The translations under genes were made by a program, and so were the position numbers. From assembly GCF_018502625.1 (NCBI RefSeq), contig NZ_CP075566.1:129001-193000 (forward strand): a stretch of 64,000 nt of DNA, given 5' to 3'. The notes below the pieces were generated by a model. It was given only the letters and a program-made list of their open reading frames with translations. It ran no database searches and was not told the origin of the DNA. This DNA is from Pseudomonas hormoni. Its GTDB lineage: Bacteria > Pseudomonadota > Gammaproteobacteria > Pseudomonadales > Pseudomonadaceae. Below are positions 35,030 to 43,917 of the stretch, piece after piece. The number at the start of each line of letters is the position of its first letter. Positions within the stretch are counted from its first letter, which is position 1.

Positions 35030-35779
35030 TTATTTGAGTAGTGCCTTGATCATCTCGGCATCGATGGGGAAGCTGGGTTTAGAAATGGATAGTAGAGTGC
35101 CCCGCAGAATACGCCACCAGTTCACCGGGCTGATACGCCAGAAGCTAGTGACGTTACAAATATCTCCAGAAAGCAAATACCAGCCGAATAACCTGCCATC
35201 AACTTTCACCAAGTGATGCGGCACCTCATCTTCAATCCAAACATTATGTTCTGAGTAGAGGTTTGTCTTGAACAATTTCAGACCTGCTTGCTTATGTTTT
35301 TCCAGAAAAGCTCTGATTTTTTCGTTTAAAACTATCTGCCTAACATAACAGTCGGAGAACCTAGCCTTAATTCCATAAGTGTGTGCCAACCAGGCCTTTC
35401 CAGCGATTGTCCGATGCACGCCGCACTCAACGTGATAGATACTGCCGTATCGCGCCAGCTTCAGAGGTTCGAGGCTCCCAGGGGCTGGAAAGTTCACGTC
35501 TCGCAAAGACCTTTGGAAGTAACCGAGCACTCGGCTATCCCAATTTGCGCCGTGTAGCTTTTCTACAGCTTTCCGCCATGTTAAGCCTGTTTCGCCAAAG
35601 CCATTCCGATGGGTAACAGTTTTTATGTTTGCTACCTCAACATCTTCATATGCTATGGAGGATCCCTTCATGTCAAAAAAAGCAGAATAGCCAACCTCCA
35701 GCTCAGTTTTAATTTCTTCGTCGAGGTAGGCTTCTTGGCAGGCGTTTGCGGCTTGTTTTATCTGTGCGATGGTCATCAT
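35030..35779 (-). CDS. Hypothetical protein (249 aa)
   Basis: Not recognised. From ATG 35779; a TTG at 35788 is an alternative. Mixed alpha/beta sequence with a central SIYHVECGVHRTIAGKAWLAHTYG segment (about 119-142) that recalls ParB/sulfiredoxin-type GxHR loops, but too weakly to assign. No membrane helix or signal peptide. No operon partner. Confidence 0.65.
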   Translation of the reverse strand: MMTIAQIKQAANACQEAYLDEEIKTELEVGYSAFFDMKGSSIAYEDVEVANIKTVTHRNGFGETGLTWRKAVEKLHGANWDSRVLGYFQRSLRDVNFPAPGSLEPLKLARYGSIYHVECGVHRTIAGKAWLAHTYGIKARFSDCYVRQIVLNEKIRAFLEKHKQAGLKLFKTNLYSEHNVWIEDEVPHHLVKVDGRLFGWYLLSGDICNVTSFWRISPVNWWRILRGTLLSISKPSFPIDAEMIKALLK

Positions 35780-35788
35780 TGGGTTCAA

Positions 35789-36127
35789 CGTATTTTGGGA
35801 GCTTGGAAGGATGACACTTTTTAGAGATGCATCCTTAGGGATTTGTCCAGAGCTACGTGCGCGATTATGTAGCGTGAGCCGAGGTTGGATGGAACGAGAG
35901 CGCTGCTACAAACCGAACGCAATCCTCAGCGATCACTTTTGACCCCTATTGCTGCCTGTCGAGTCAAAAGTGGTTCGGCCTCAGTTGGTCATCGATATAC
36001 AGCGAACCTGAATCCTCTACCCGTGGTGGCCATTGGATTGAAGCTGAGCAGAGGGGGCTCACTACCGGAGAAATTCGTCATGCTGATAGAATCAAACTGG
36101 TTATTCAATATCCCTCTGAGAATTGGC
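35789..36127. other. Intergenic interval
   Basis: No gene. It includes a perfect 10-bp inverted repeat (35934-35972) and low-complexity surroundings. Confidence 0.4.
35934..35972. repeat. Perfect 10-bp inverted repeat
   Basis: CACTTTTGAC (35934-35943) and GTCAAAAGTG (35963-35972) around a 19-base loop. It could be an operator for a downstream gene or an element end; no T-run follows. Confidence 0.6.
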
Positions 36128-36460
36128 ATGAGTCCAGAATTAACTGAAGAAGAGATGCGCCTCGCGCTATTCGGTCGTGGCGAGGGTGCTGCACAGGACA
36201 CTCCACCTCAAGTACAAAAACCTCTTTCGGAAATCGTGATTAAGCAGCCGGCGAGCGTGACAGAGAAAAAGAAGGTCGCGAAATCATTCACGCCCAGGCT
36301 GAGGGTCACGCTGCGGGTGGGTAATGAATTTGAAGGCAAGACGGAGGAGCTGGTTCATGAGGCCGATACGTTGAGTACTCTCCTAGCTGAGCAAGAAGCT
36401 ACTAGGGCGGCTAGGAAAAAATTTCGATTTGTGGAAGTGGTTTCGATCAAGCCGATGTAG
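36128..36460 (+). CDS. Hypothetical protein (110 aa)
   Basis: From ATG 36128 (a longer frame is rejected); starts MSPELTEEEMRLALFG, a helix typical of small accessory-element proteins. A basic linker (TEKKKVAKSFTPRLRVTLRVGN) leads to a C-terminal alpha/beta part (AARKKFRFVEVVSIKPM). Function unknown; the ribosome site is weak. Confidence 0.5.
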   Translation: MSPELTEEEMRLALFGRGEGAAQDTPPQVQKPLSEIVIKQPASVTEKKKVAKSFTPRLRVTLRVGNEFEGKTEELVHEADTLSTLLAEQEATRAARKKFRFVEVVSIKPM

Positions 36461-36790
36461 GTGAGTTTTGCGAGGTTAACGGTCTGGGCGTTCAATGGCT
36501 CATGTACCAACGCATAAAGCACTGTTGAAGATGCTTCAAGACGCTCGCGGTTTGTTGTGGGGAATTCATCGTTACGGGGCGGACCCTGTCCTCGGTAAAC
36601 AGTGGCTTTTGAGGGGGCTGTCTTTGATGTAGGTGTCTGCAATCCGCCACTATTATTCGATCACCCAATCCATCCTTGAATGTATTTTTCGGATCCCGTC
36701 TCCATGTGTATGGGGCAACTCACTGGCCTCTTCCGCGTAGCGGCTCTGTTGAGCGAAACCCGCTACGCGGAATTGTCCCAGGGCTAAGCC
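36461..36790. other. Gene-free interval
   Basis: No gene or clear structure; a short inverted pairing around 36740-36775 (GCGTAGCGG / CCGCTACGC-like) is the only visible hairpin and may end a transcript. Confidence 0.4.
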
Positions 36791-37120
36791 TCAGCTCTTG
36801 GGAGAATCTCGCTCGGTAATAATTGTGTGAGGTGTCAGAAGAATCAATATTCTCCCATTAGGTAACTCAGAAAATTCAATCTCGGATCCGGCCGCTATTT
36901 TGTTGCGTACATTATTAGGAAGGGAAATTCGACCGATTGAGTCGATTTTGGCACCGGAAATACTTTTTCGATTGTGTTCTGTCTTCGGTATTATCCCTAA
37001 GACCCGGTCAGATTGCATACGAGCTTTCTTATACGATTCACTTGCTTGAATGTCCTTGATATCTACTGATAGCGCACCTGATTTGGAACACTTCAAATCA
37101 TCGAACCTATCTCCTCGCAT
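36791..37120 (-). CDS. AbrB/SpoVT-like protein
   Basis: Protein of 109 residues from ATG 37120 (GAAGATAAAGAG precedes it). The C-terminal ~50 residues carry the swapped-hairpin DNA-binding signature: AKIDSIGRISLPNNVRNKIAAGSEIEFSELPNGRILI. The N-terminal 55 residues are charged and unrecognised. AbrB folds serve as transcription regulators and as antitoxins; a toxin partner is not obvious (the next minus-strand gene, 37246-37698, is a candidate). Confidence 0.7.
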   Translation of the reverse strand: MRGDRFDDLKCSKSGALSVDIKDIQASESYKKARMQSDRVLGIIPKTEHNRKSISGAKIDSIGRISLPNNVRNKIAAGSEIEFSELPNGRILILLTPHTIITERDSPKS

Positions 37121-37245
37121 CTCTTTATCTTCAAATAAAATTCGCAAAAGTGTTAACGCGCTATTTTTCAGGTGGCGAAAGAACATAATCCAAGTCATAG
37201 AGCGCTCAGGGAGTGTCTGCCAAAGACATCGAACACAAATCTAGC

Positions 37246-37698
37246 TCAATAAAATTTGTGTTTTTTTGATACATAGATGTCACGCCCAAAATCCAACCCG
37301 GAATAGACGTTACTATCTGAATGATAAGTTGAGCCTGTGTCAGTATAGAAAATGTATTGCTTGTCGGGCGCTCTATAGCTTTTGATGAACGTCCGCTCAA
37401 GGATTCTGGTGACTGTCTCCGTCCTCATATCGAGCGAGCTTTTTCTCTCAGGGGGTATAACAATGCTGATTGATTTGACTGTCGTATTGCCATCGCCCTG
37501 AAGAATTCCAGTGATCAATGCGTCTAGGTCATCCGCCCGCCGAAACCCCCAGATGCATTCAGTATCCTGATCATCGTCACCTTTCGTTGCGACCAATGCC
37601 AACAATAGGAAATCAAGCTCAGGAGCCATAAACACGCGCTTGCATACCCAGCCAGGATGGGCATGCCCGTCTTCATTTTGCTCGGGAACGATGAACAT
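37246..37698 (-). CDS. Hypothetical protein (150 aa)
   Basis: Not recognised. Soluble alpha/beta sequence with HAHPGWVCKR, FMAPELDFLLLALVA, CIWGFRRADDLDALI and YIFYTDTGSTYHSDSN segments. It is transcribed divergently from the XRE regulator, sharing the palindromic operator at 37726-37748, so it is probably repressed by it. Confidence 0.65.
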   Translation of the reverse strand: MFIVPEQNEDGHAHPGWVCKRVFMAPELDFLLLALVATKGDDDQDTECIWGFRRADDLDALITGILQGDGNTTVKSISIVIPPERKSSLDMRTETVTRILERTFIKSYRAPDKQYIFYTDTGSTYHSDSNVYSGLDFGRDIYVSKKHKFY

Positions 37699-37725
37699 AT
37701 AATTTCACCTTATCTCTATATGCAC

Positions 37726-37748
37726 ATTATAGTGTGTAGCACTATAAT
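37726..37748. promoter_or_regulatory. Perfect palindromic operator of the XRE regulator
   Basis: ATTATAGTG (37726-37734), TGTAG, CACTATAAT (37740-37748): two 9-bp arms with a 5-bp spacer, in the 90-base gap between the divergent starts. The arms also supply -10-like TATAAT sequences, as expected if binding blocks transcription. Confidence 0.85.
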
Positions 37749-37788
37749 AGACTGCGAGGCTTGATGCTACCTTTTGGGTGGCACAAAA

Positions 37789-38079
37789 ATGGAGTTCAAC
37801 CAAGCGTTCGGGCAGGCGTTGCGGCAGATACGTTTGCATAAGAAGCTGAGTCAGGAAGATTTTTCAGATATCAGCGGTCGTACGTATTTGAGCAATCTAG
37901 AGCGTGGGAAGCAGTCTCCAACACTTGAGAAAATCAACCAGTTGGCCTCGGTGCTGGGGGTGCATCCTAGGGTTTTGGTCAACCTGACCTACATGATCTA
38001 TGACAAATCCTGTGAGACTGAGGAATTTGTAATGAAGCTGGGGGAAGAGCTTCGTTCAGTCACATCTGCCCCTGAGTGA
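37789..38079 (+). CDS. Small XRE-family regulator
   Basis: Protein of 96 residues from ATG 37789. Helix-turn-helix at about 6-62: FGQALRQIRLHKKLSQEDFSDISGRTYLSNLERGKQSPTLEKINQLASVLGVHP, complete. The C-terminal tail may dimerise. Divergent from the gene at 37246-37698 with the palindrome between them. Confidence 0.9.
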   Translation: MEFNQAFGQALRQIRLHKKLSQEDFSDISGRTYLSNLERGKQSPTLEKINQLASVLGVHPRVLVNLTYMIYDKSCETEEFVMKLGEELRSVTSAPE

Positions 38080-38217
38080 CTAGCTGAGTGGGTGTGCGCA
38101 TTGCATTCGGGGAGAAAGCCTCGGTTACTCAAAGACTCACTTTGCAGCGGATGGAATGTTTTGAAATTGCCGGGGAAATGCTCCGGCGATGAGTGCTGCC
38201 GGATATGGAGTGGTGAT

Positions 38218-38427
38218 ATGACTGCAACCCCTCGCTCGTTTTATGTCGGTCTTACGTTCTATGACATTGAGTACTTTCCGCGATCTCTGCCGACAGTAAA
38301 TATCCTGCTTGGATCATCTGCACACTGCGAGAAGACCAGCAATGATAGACGTCCTCCCTCTGTAGAGAATGTGACAGCTCAATTCGAAGGCCGCCTCCGG
38401 CACTTCCGTGGTACGGAAAAAAAATAA
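38218..38427 (+). CDS. Small hypothetical protein (69 aa)
   Basis: From ATG 38218 with a GGAG site 8 bases upstream; starts MTATPRSFYVGLTFYDIEYF, a beta-rich start, and ends in a basic tail. Not recognised; low expectation but a credible start signal. Confidence 0.45.
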   Translation: MTATPRSFYVGLTFYDIEYFPRSLPTVNILLGSSAHCEKTSNDRRPPSVENVTAQFEGRLRHFRGTEKK

Positions 38428-38632
38428 GCGCTCAGCAGATAAGGAATACGCTCAGCTACTCAGCAGCATTCGTCTCGGAGATGAGAACGAATTTTTGTAC
38501 GCGTGCTTTTGTGAAACATTCCTGCTGCGTGTTGTTCACCATCCAAGATGCTCGGAGCCTCGGCTGCCGGAAGAAATTTCCCGGCATATCTTTTAAACCT
38601 TATGTTTTGAGCTATTTTGAGCTGGCTTACGT

Positions 38633-38670
38633 GTAGAAGGTCGCAGGTTCGATTCCTGTCTCGGGCACCA
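38633..38670 (+). other. tRNA 3' remnant, probable island attachment site
   Basis: GTAGAAGGTCGC, then the T-arm AGGTTCGATTCCTGT, then an acceptor 3' strand CTCGGGC and ACCA: a tRNA 3' half with no 5' half. Such stubs are left when an element integrates into a tRNA gene. It does not match the 3' end of tRNA-Thr at 11921, so the intact parent gene should lie outside the window. Confidence 0.75.
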
Positions 38671-38677
38671 TCCCCTG

Positions 38678-39721
38678 TTATTTCACCTTGCTTCGCAGAT
38701 CATCCACGGCGCGTTTCAGTTGATCCAGTTGGCTGTCCTGACTGCTGACGTCCCGCTTCAGGCTGGACAGGTCGCTGGCGCTCGCATTGGAGTTCGACCC
38801 GGCGCTGCGCTTCAAGTCTTCCACCTGGCTGGCGAGCCTTTTCAAGTCGCTGTCCTGTGCGCTGACGGTGCGCTTGAGGTCGCTGACTTCGCTGGAGCTG
38901 GAGCTGGAGCTTGAGCTGGAATTCGAGCCACTGCTGCGCTTGAGATCGTCCATTTGACTGGCGAGCTTTTTAAGGCCGTTTTCCTGTTCGGCGACGGTAC
39001 GCTTGAGGTCGCTCACTTCGCTGGAACTGGCGCTTGAACCCGAGCTCGAGCTGCTGCTGCGTTTGAGATCGTCCACGGCCTTGGCCATGTTCTTCAGGCC
39101 GTTTTCCTGTTCGCTGACAGTACGCTTGAGATCGCTCACTTCGCTGGAACTGGCGCTTGAACCGGAATTCGAACTGCTGCTGCGTTTGAGTTCGTCCACG
39201 GCCTTGGCCATGTTCTTCAGGCCGGTTTCCTGTTCACTGACGCTGCGCTTGAGGTTGGCGACTTCGCTGGAGCTGGAACTGGAGCTCGAACCACTGTTGC
39301 GTTTGAGCTCTTCCAATTGCTTGGTGAGTTCTTTCAGGTCCTTCTCCTGTTCGGTGGTGGTCCGTTTCAGGTTGGCTATCTCACTGGCACTCGACGTGGA
39401 GGTCGTTCCGTTGTTGCGCTTGAGTTCTTCAATAAGTCGCGCCTGTGCTTCAAGGTCTTTCTTCAGTTCCTTGATGTCATTCGTATTGGTTTTAGCGGAG
39501 CTCTCCAGTGTTTCCGCGCTGAGAACACTGAAATTGCTCCTGACCATGACGTCCTTGCCATACAGGTTGTGGATGACGAGGAATTTGTCGGAGGAAGCAG
39601 GGTTGTCCGAGGTGAACTCCAGGCTGGCTTGGGCCGTAGTGGCCAATGCCATGTTGCCAAGAAAAAGGGCGGCCATGCCGGTTGCCAACAGGGTAGACGG
39701 AAGCTTCTTGAAAATGCGCAT
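38678..39721 (-). CDS. Secreted repeat-rich coiled-coil protein
   Basis: Protein of 347 residues from ATG 39721 (AAGGA ribosome site). A signal peptide (about 1-32, LLATGMAALFLGNMALATTAQA) and a ~50-residue N-terminal domain (SLEFTSDNPASSDKFLVIHNLYGKDVMVRSN) precede about seven repeats of ~38-42 residues. Each has a SEVSDLKRTVSEQENGLK-type heptad helix, an AKAVDDLKR helix and a serine-rich linker (SSSSSGSSASS). It looks like a periplasmic or surface stalk; the parallel heptads suggest trimeric or dimeric coiled coil. Function unknown. Confidence 0.85.
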   Translation of the reverse strand: MRIFKKLPSTLLATGMAALFLGNMALATTAQASLEFTSDNPASSDKFLVIHNLYGKDVMVRSNFSVLSAETLESSAKTNTNDIKELKKDLEAQARLIEELKRNNGTTSTSSASEIANLKRTTTEQEKDLKELTKQLEELKRNSGSSSSSSSSEVANLKRSVSEQETGLKNMAKAVDELKRSSSSNSGSSASSSEVSDLKRTVSEQENGLKNMAKAVDDLKRSSSSSSGSSASSSEVSDLKRTVAEQENGLKKLASQMDDLKRSSGSNSSSSSSSSSSEVSDLKRTVSAQDSDLKRLASQVEDLKRSAGSNSNASASDLSSLKRDVSSQDSQLDQLKRAVDDLRSKVK

Positions 39722-40037
39722 CACCTGAATTCCTTGTGAAGTGCCTAGATGGCACATCGCTATGACTTTGCCTTTTGAAGGTTGTTCCTGAGGTGCGAGG
39801 GAATATTTTCAGAAACGCCGATCAACATTTTTTTTGTGGAATTGATGTAAAAGTCCATATAAATCGTCTTCCAAACGTCCTATATTCGGACATTGCACGA
39901 GCACCACCCTGCAGTTTTCAAATGATCCACGAATGGTTCTGAAGGCCAGACAAACCGGGCTTCACACGGTTTTTTGCGTCAGAGAGATCCTTGATGATCC
40001 AGATCCATCTTCCATTCCCCCGATCAGTGAGAACGAC
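39722..40037. other. Intergenic interval
   Basis: Divergent promoter space of 316 bases between the coiled-coil protein and the DUF6388 gene. No small gene is convincing. Confidence 0.4.
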
Positions 40038-40343
40038 ATGACTGTTAAAGAATTGACCCAGGAAGCCAGGCACGAAGAAGCCCTGAAGAAGTACTTGCTC
40101 GAATCGCCCCAGCTGGCGGAAGAGATCAAGGACCTGCCCGCCGACGATCAGAAAGACCAGATCCAGTGGGCGTTCGAGGATGAGGCCGAGTCTCAGGGCT
40201 TGCAGCCGTGGGAGTTGACGCTCAAGTACACGTCGAGCCCGGAAGAATTCGAAGCGGCGCGGCTGGTGCTGCACAAGGAGGCGGCCGAGGTATTGGGCGT
40301 CGAGTGGGAAGAGTACTGCGAGATGAACAATCTGGTGGTTTGA
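40038..40343 (+). CDS. DUF6388-family protein
   Basis: Acidic protein of 101 residues starting at ATG 40038 (longer frame rejected). HEEALKKYLLESPQLAEEI, then WAFEDEAESQGLQPWELTL and LGVEWEEYCEMNNL, as in the conserved Pseudomonas DUF6388 family of unknown function. All-helical, cytoplasmic. Followed by a REP doublet. Confidence 0.8.
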   Translation: MTVKELTQEARHEEALKKYLLESPQLAEEIKDLPADDQKDQIQWAFEDEAESQGLQPWELTLKYTSSPEEFEAARLVLHKEAAEVLGVEWEEYCEMNNLVV

Positions 40344-40348
40344 CCCGT

Positions 40349-40425
40349 GTAGGAGCCAGCTTGCTGGCGAAGGCGGCGTAACAGGTACACCGCGTCGCCT
40401 GGATCGCCAGCAAGCCGGCTCCTAC
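40349..40425. repeat. REP doublet
   Basis: Inverted GTAGGAGCC..GCTTGCTGGCGA and TCGCCAGCAAGC..GGCTCCTAC halves, a typical Pseudomonas REP/REPIN pair, between the DUF6388 gene and nadC. Confidence 0.9.
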
Positions 40426-40439
40426 GGTTTTACGTCGTA

Positions 40440-41288
40440 TCAGAGGCTCAGGCGCATCGACAGGTCGACAGCCTTCACGTCCTTGGTCATCGCCCCGATC
40501 GAAATGTAATCCACCCCGGTTTCCGCAATCGGCAGCAACGTGCTTTCGTTGATGCCGCCGCTGGCTTCCAGTTTTGCCTTGCCGCCATTCAGGCGCACGG
40601 CTTCGCGCATATCATCCAGGCTCAACTCGTCGAGCATGATGATGTCGGCACCCGCCGCCAGCGCTTCCTTCAGCTCTTCCAGGCTTTCCACTTCAATCTC
40701 CACCGGTTTGCCCGGGGCGATCTTGTGCGCGGCGTTGATCGCCTCGGGGATGCCGCCGCTGGCGGCAATGTGGTTTTCCTTGATCAGGAAGGCGTCGTAC
40801 AGGCCGATGCGATGGTTGTGGCAGCCGCCGCAGGTCACCGCGTACTTTTGCGCCAGGCGCAGGCCCGGCAGGGTTTTGCGGGTGTCGAGCAACTTCACCT
40901 GGGTTTGCGCAACGAAGTCCGCCAGGTATTGAGCGCGAGTGGCCACGCCGGACAGCATTTGCAGGAAGTTCAGTGCGCTGCGTTCACCTGTCAGCAGTGA
41001 CCGCGCAGGGCCTTCGAGGTGGAACAAGGCCTGATTGGGCTTCACCCGCTCACCATCGCGCACTTGCCAATGCACCGCCACGCGCGGGTCCAGTTGCCGG
41101 AACACCGCATCCACCCACGCGGTGCCGGCGATGACAGCGGCGTCGCGGGTGATGATGGTGGCTTTGGCCAGGCGTTCGGCCGGGATCAACTGCGCGGTGA
41201 TGTCGCCGCTGCCGATGTCTTCGAGCAACGCACGGCGCACGTTGGCTTCGATTTCGGCGGTCAAATCGGCGAGACGTAGATTCGGCAT
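40440..41288 (-). CDS. nadC: Nicotinate-nucleotide pyrophosphorylase (carboxylating)
   Basis: Quinolinate phosphoribosyltransferase of 282 residues, the usual length, from ATG 41288 (a longer frame is rejected). It converts quinolinate and PRPP to nicotinate mononucleotide in NAD synthesis. Recognisable parts: [17 protein letters not shown] (about 18-34), [40 protein letters not shown] (DTRKT, about 132-150), IKENHI, and [25 protein letters not shown] near the end. Divergent from the DUF1631 gene, in the conserved Pseudomonas nadC-ampD region. Confidence 0.96.
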   Translation of the reverse strand: MPNLRLADLTAEIEANVRRALLEDIGSGDITAQLIPAERLAKATIITRDAAVIAGTAWVDAVFRQLDPRVAVHWQVRDGERVKPNQALFHLEGPARSLLTGERSALNFLQMLSGVATRAQYLADFVAQTQVKLLDTRKTLPGLRLAQKYAVTCGGCHNHRIGLYDAFLIKENHIAASGGIPEAINAAHKIAPGKPVEIEVESLEELKEALAAGADIIMLDELSLDDMREAVRLNGGKAKLEASGGINESTLLPIAETGVDYISIGAMTKDVKAVDLSMRLSL

Positions 41289-41636
41289 AACGGACTCCAC
41301 AAACAAAGTGGCCCGATTATAGGGCCATGGCACGGAGCAACCCAAGGCGTGAGAGACCTTCCGGTCGCTCTGAAACCTGCATTTGGTCGATTTGCCCGAG
41401 CAATTGGCGTTAAGCGGCGGTCAATCCGAAACGTCTATTTCTATGAGAAGCACAGAGTCCGCTGGCACACGGGACATCTTTTACAAGATAATGCGCCTTT
41501 CATTTGACGTCATAGCATTGACGTACTTTGTGTCCCGGATTATTGAATGACAGCGGATGGGCAGTGTCCACCGTTGAGCGCGGTTGTGAGGCCGGCGCAC
41601 CGATCTACCGACGCATCACCGTTTCAGGAGGCCAGG

Positions 41637-43853
41637 ATGCACAACGACGGGAATGTAGTGCCTTTGCACAAGGCGGCTACCGATCAGGCGACACCTTCGC
41701 CGCTCGCCCGTGTGCCTGTGATTCTGCTTCAGGTTCGCGACAAGGCCGCGCTACAGCTCAGGCATGGTTTGCAGGAGCTGTTCGATAACGCCGACGACAC
41801 GCTGTTCGAAATGGCTGACCGCGCCCGAAACGATATCGAGCAGAACCTCTTTTTCGAAGCCATGCGCGACTTGCGCCTCAAGCGCAAAAGTATCGAGCGG
41901 GTTTTTCTCGAACAATTCCTCGAGGCGTTTGTCGGGCTCACCCGTAACGACACTACCAAGTCTGCCTTGCCCCGGACACTGGCCTTCGACACCTCGGCTG
42001 CTCAGTCCGGCGATGACCTGGAACGCAGCGTGGCGGTGGAGGCCATGGTCAACAAGGTGTTGAGCCGTGACGGTTTTGGTCTCGATCAACTGACCGCTCG
42101 GCTCAGCATGTTGCTGGGCAAGAAGCTGGTGGCTAAGCACAACCCGCTGGGGCCGGCGATGCTGTGTGATTATTTCATGCAGGCCGGGCGTAATCTGGGA
42201 GTGGAGATCAAGGTCAAGCTGATCATCCTGAAGCTCTTCGAGCGCTATGTGCTCAGCGACACCGACCAGCTCTATATCGAAGCCAATCAACTACTGATCG
42301 CCACCGGCATATTGCCTGACCTCAAACCCGCGCCGACGCGGCGTGCGACTGATCGGGCGGAGGCCAGTGTCCGTGCCGAGCCCGCCGAAGCCGGTATCCA
42401 CGCCGGTAGCACGCAGATCGACGACGGCGTGCAAGAGGTTTTCGCGGCGCTGCAGGAGTTGCTGTTCCACGTACGCGGCAGTGTCGCGCCGACGCTGGAA
42501 GTCAGCGCCACGGCGCAGCCGATTTCCACCCGCGACCTGCTGCGCCTGCTCTCGCATTTGCAGCAATACGTGCCAGCGCCAGCGGCCCAGGACGATTTCG
42601 ACCTGCGCAACCAGCTTGAACAATTGCTGACCCGGGTCAGCGTCAAAAGCGGCAAGTCGCGCGTCGTTGGTGTGGCCGATGAAGACGTGATCAACCTGAT
42701 CGCCATGTTGTTCGAATGCATCCTCGATGACCGCAACCTGCCGGATTCTCTCAAGGCGCTGATTGGCCGCTTGCAGATCCCGATGCTCAAGGTGGCCGTG
42801 CTCGACAAGAGTTTCTTCAGTCGCAGCAGTCATCCGGCCCGCCGTCTGCTCAACGAAATCGCCGCTGCCGCCATGGGTTGGGGTGAATGCGATGACCATC
42901 AGCGCGACAGTCTGTACGTGCGTATCGAGCAAGTCGTTCAGCGATTGTTGAACGATTTTGTCGACGATCCAGCCATTTTTTCCGAGCTGTTGGCGGATTT
43001 TCTCGCGTTTACCTGCGACGAGCGTCGTCGCAGCGAGCTGCTGGAACAACGCACCCGCGACGCTGAAGAGGGCCGCGCAAAAACCGAAATGGCCCGTCAG
43101 CGCGTCGAACAGGCGCTGAACCAGGTGCTGTTGGGCAAGGTTCTGCCGCAGCGGGTGGTGGCATTTGTCCAGGAGGCCTGGAGCCAGGTGCTGCTGCTGA
43201 CCTGCCTCAAGCACGGCGATCAGTCGGCCGAATGGCACGCCGATGTGCAAACCATGGAACAACTGGTCTGGAGCGTGCTGCGTCATGACGAACCTGACGC
43301 GAGCCTGCGCCTGTTGGCGTTGGTGCCGGGGTTGCTCAAGTCCTTGCGTGACGGGTTGAGCAGCGCGGCGTTCGATCCGTTCGCCACCGGGGAGTTTTTC
43401 AGTGAGCTGGAAAGCCTGCACGTCCAGCTGTTCGAACGCCCGGATCAGACACCTGCAACCCCCCGCGAGACCGAGGCGCCGGTGATGGTGCAAGTGCAGG
43501 AAGAAATCGTTCTGCGCACTGCTGACGAAGGGGTGGTGGCGCCGACATCGGTACGCTTGCCGACGGATGATGCGGGGCTGATTCAGGTCGATCAACTGCA
43601 CGTGGGCTGCTGGGTCGAGTTTCAGGAGGACGAGGATCACAACCTGCGCTGCAAGCTGGCTGCGATCATCGAGGCCACGGGCAACTACATTTTCGTCGAC
43701 CGTACCGGGATGAAAGTACTGGAGCGCAGCCGTACCGGCCTGGCCCTGGATTTTCGCAGTGGCGCGGTGCGGACCCTGGACGACACCCTGCTCTTCGACC
43801 GGGCGCTGGAGTCGGTAATCGGCAACCTGCGGCGTCTCAATCGCGGCAAGTGA
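41637..43853 (+). CDS. DUF1631 domain-containing protein
   Basis: Protein of 738 residues from ATG 41637, selected for the strong CAGGAGG site. DUF1631 covers nearly the whole length: LFEMADRARNDIEQNLFFEAMRDLR near 40-65, a helical middle, and a C-terminal PilZ-like segment (VDQLHVGCWVEFQEDEDHNLRCKLAAI, about 645-672). Proteins of this family are conserved beside nadC/ampD in Pseudomonas; a c-di-GMP-related role is suggested by the PilZ-like end, not shown. Confidence 0.88.
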   Translation: MHNDGNVVPLHKAATDQATPSPLARVPVILLQVRDKAALQLRHGLQELFDNADDTLFEMADRARNDIEQNLFFEAMRDLRLKRKSIERVFLEQFLEAFVGLTRNDTTKSALPRTLAFDTSAAQSGDDLERSVAVEAMVNKVLSRDGFGLDQLTARLSMLLGKKLVAKHNPLGPAMLCDYFMQAGRNLGVEIKVKLIILKLFERYVLSDTDQLYIEANQLLIATGILPDLKPAPTRRATDRAEASVRAEPAEAGIHAGSTQIDDGVQEVFAALQELLFHVRGSVAPTLEVSATAQPISTRDLLRLLSHLQQYVPAPAAQDDFDLRNQLEQLLTRVSVKSGKSRVVGVADEDVINLIAMLFECILDDRNLPDSLKALIGRLQIPMLKVAVLDKSFFSRSSHPARRLLNEIAAAAMGWGECDDHQRDSLYVRIEQVVQRLLNDFVDDPAIFSELLADFLAFTCDERRRSELLEQRTRDAEEGRAKTEMARQRVEQALNQVLLGKVLPQRVVAFVQEAWSQVLLLTCLKHGDQSAEWHADVQTMEQLVWSVLRHDEPDASLRLLALVPGLLKSLRDGLSSAAFDPFATGEFFSELESLHVQLFERPDQTPATPRETEAPVMVQVQEEIVLRTADEGVVAPTSVRLPTDDAGLIQVDQLHVGCWVEFQEDEDHNLRCKLAAIIEATGNYIFVDRTGMKVLERSRTGLALDFRSGAVRTLDDTLLFDRALESVIGNLRRLNRGK

Positions 43854-43917
43854 TCGCGCGCCGAGGGGCTATCGCGGCATACTGGGCGCCAACACAGTCG
43901 ACGTTGAAGGAACCTGT

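Noticed and set aside
11921..38670. A single island with direct repeats at tRNA-Thr and the 38.6 kb tRNA stub
   Set aside because: The two tRNA 3' ends differ in acceptor stem and T-arm (AAGCGGC versus CTCGGGC), so they cannot be the two copies of one attachment site.
42291..43640. 449-residue frame antisense to the DUF1631 gene
   Set aside because: Composition is that of a shadow frame and there is no ribosome site.
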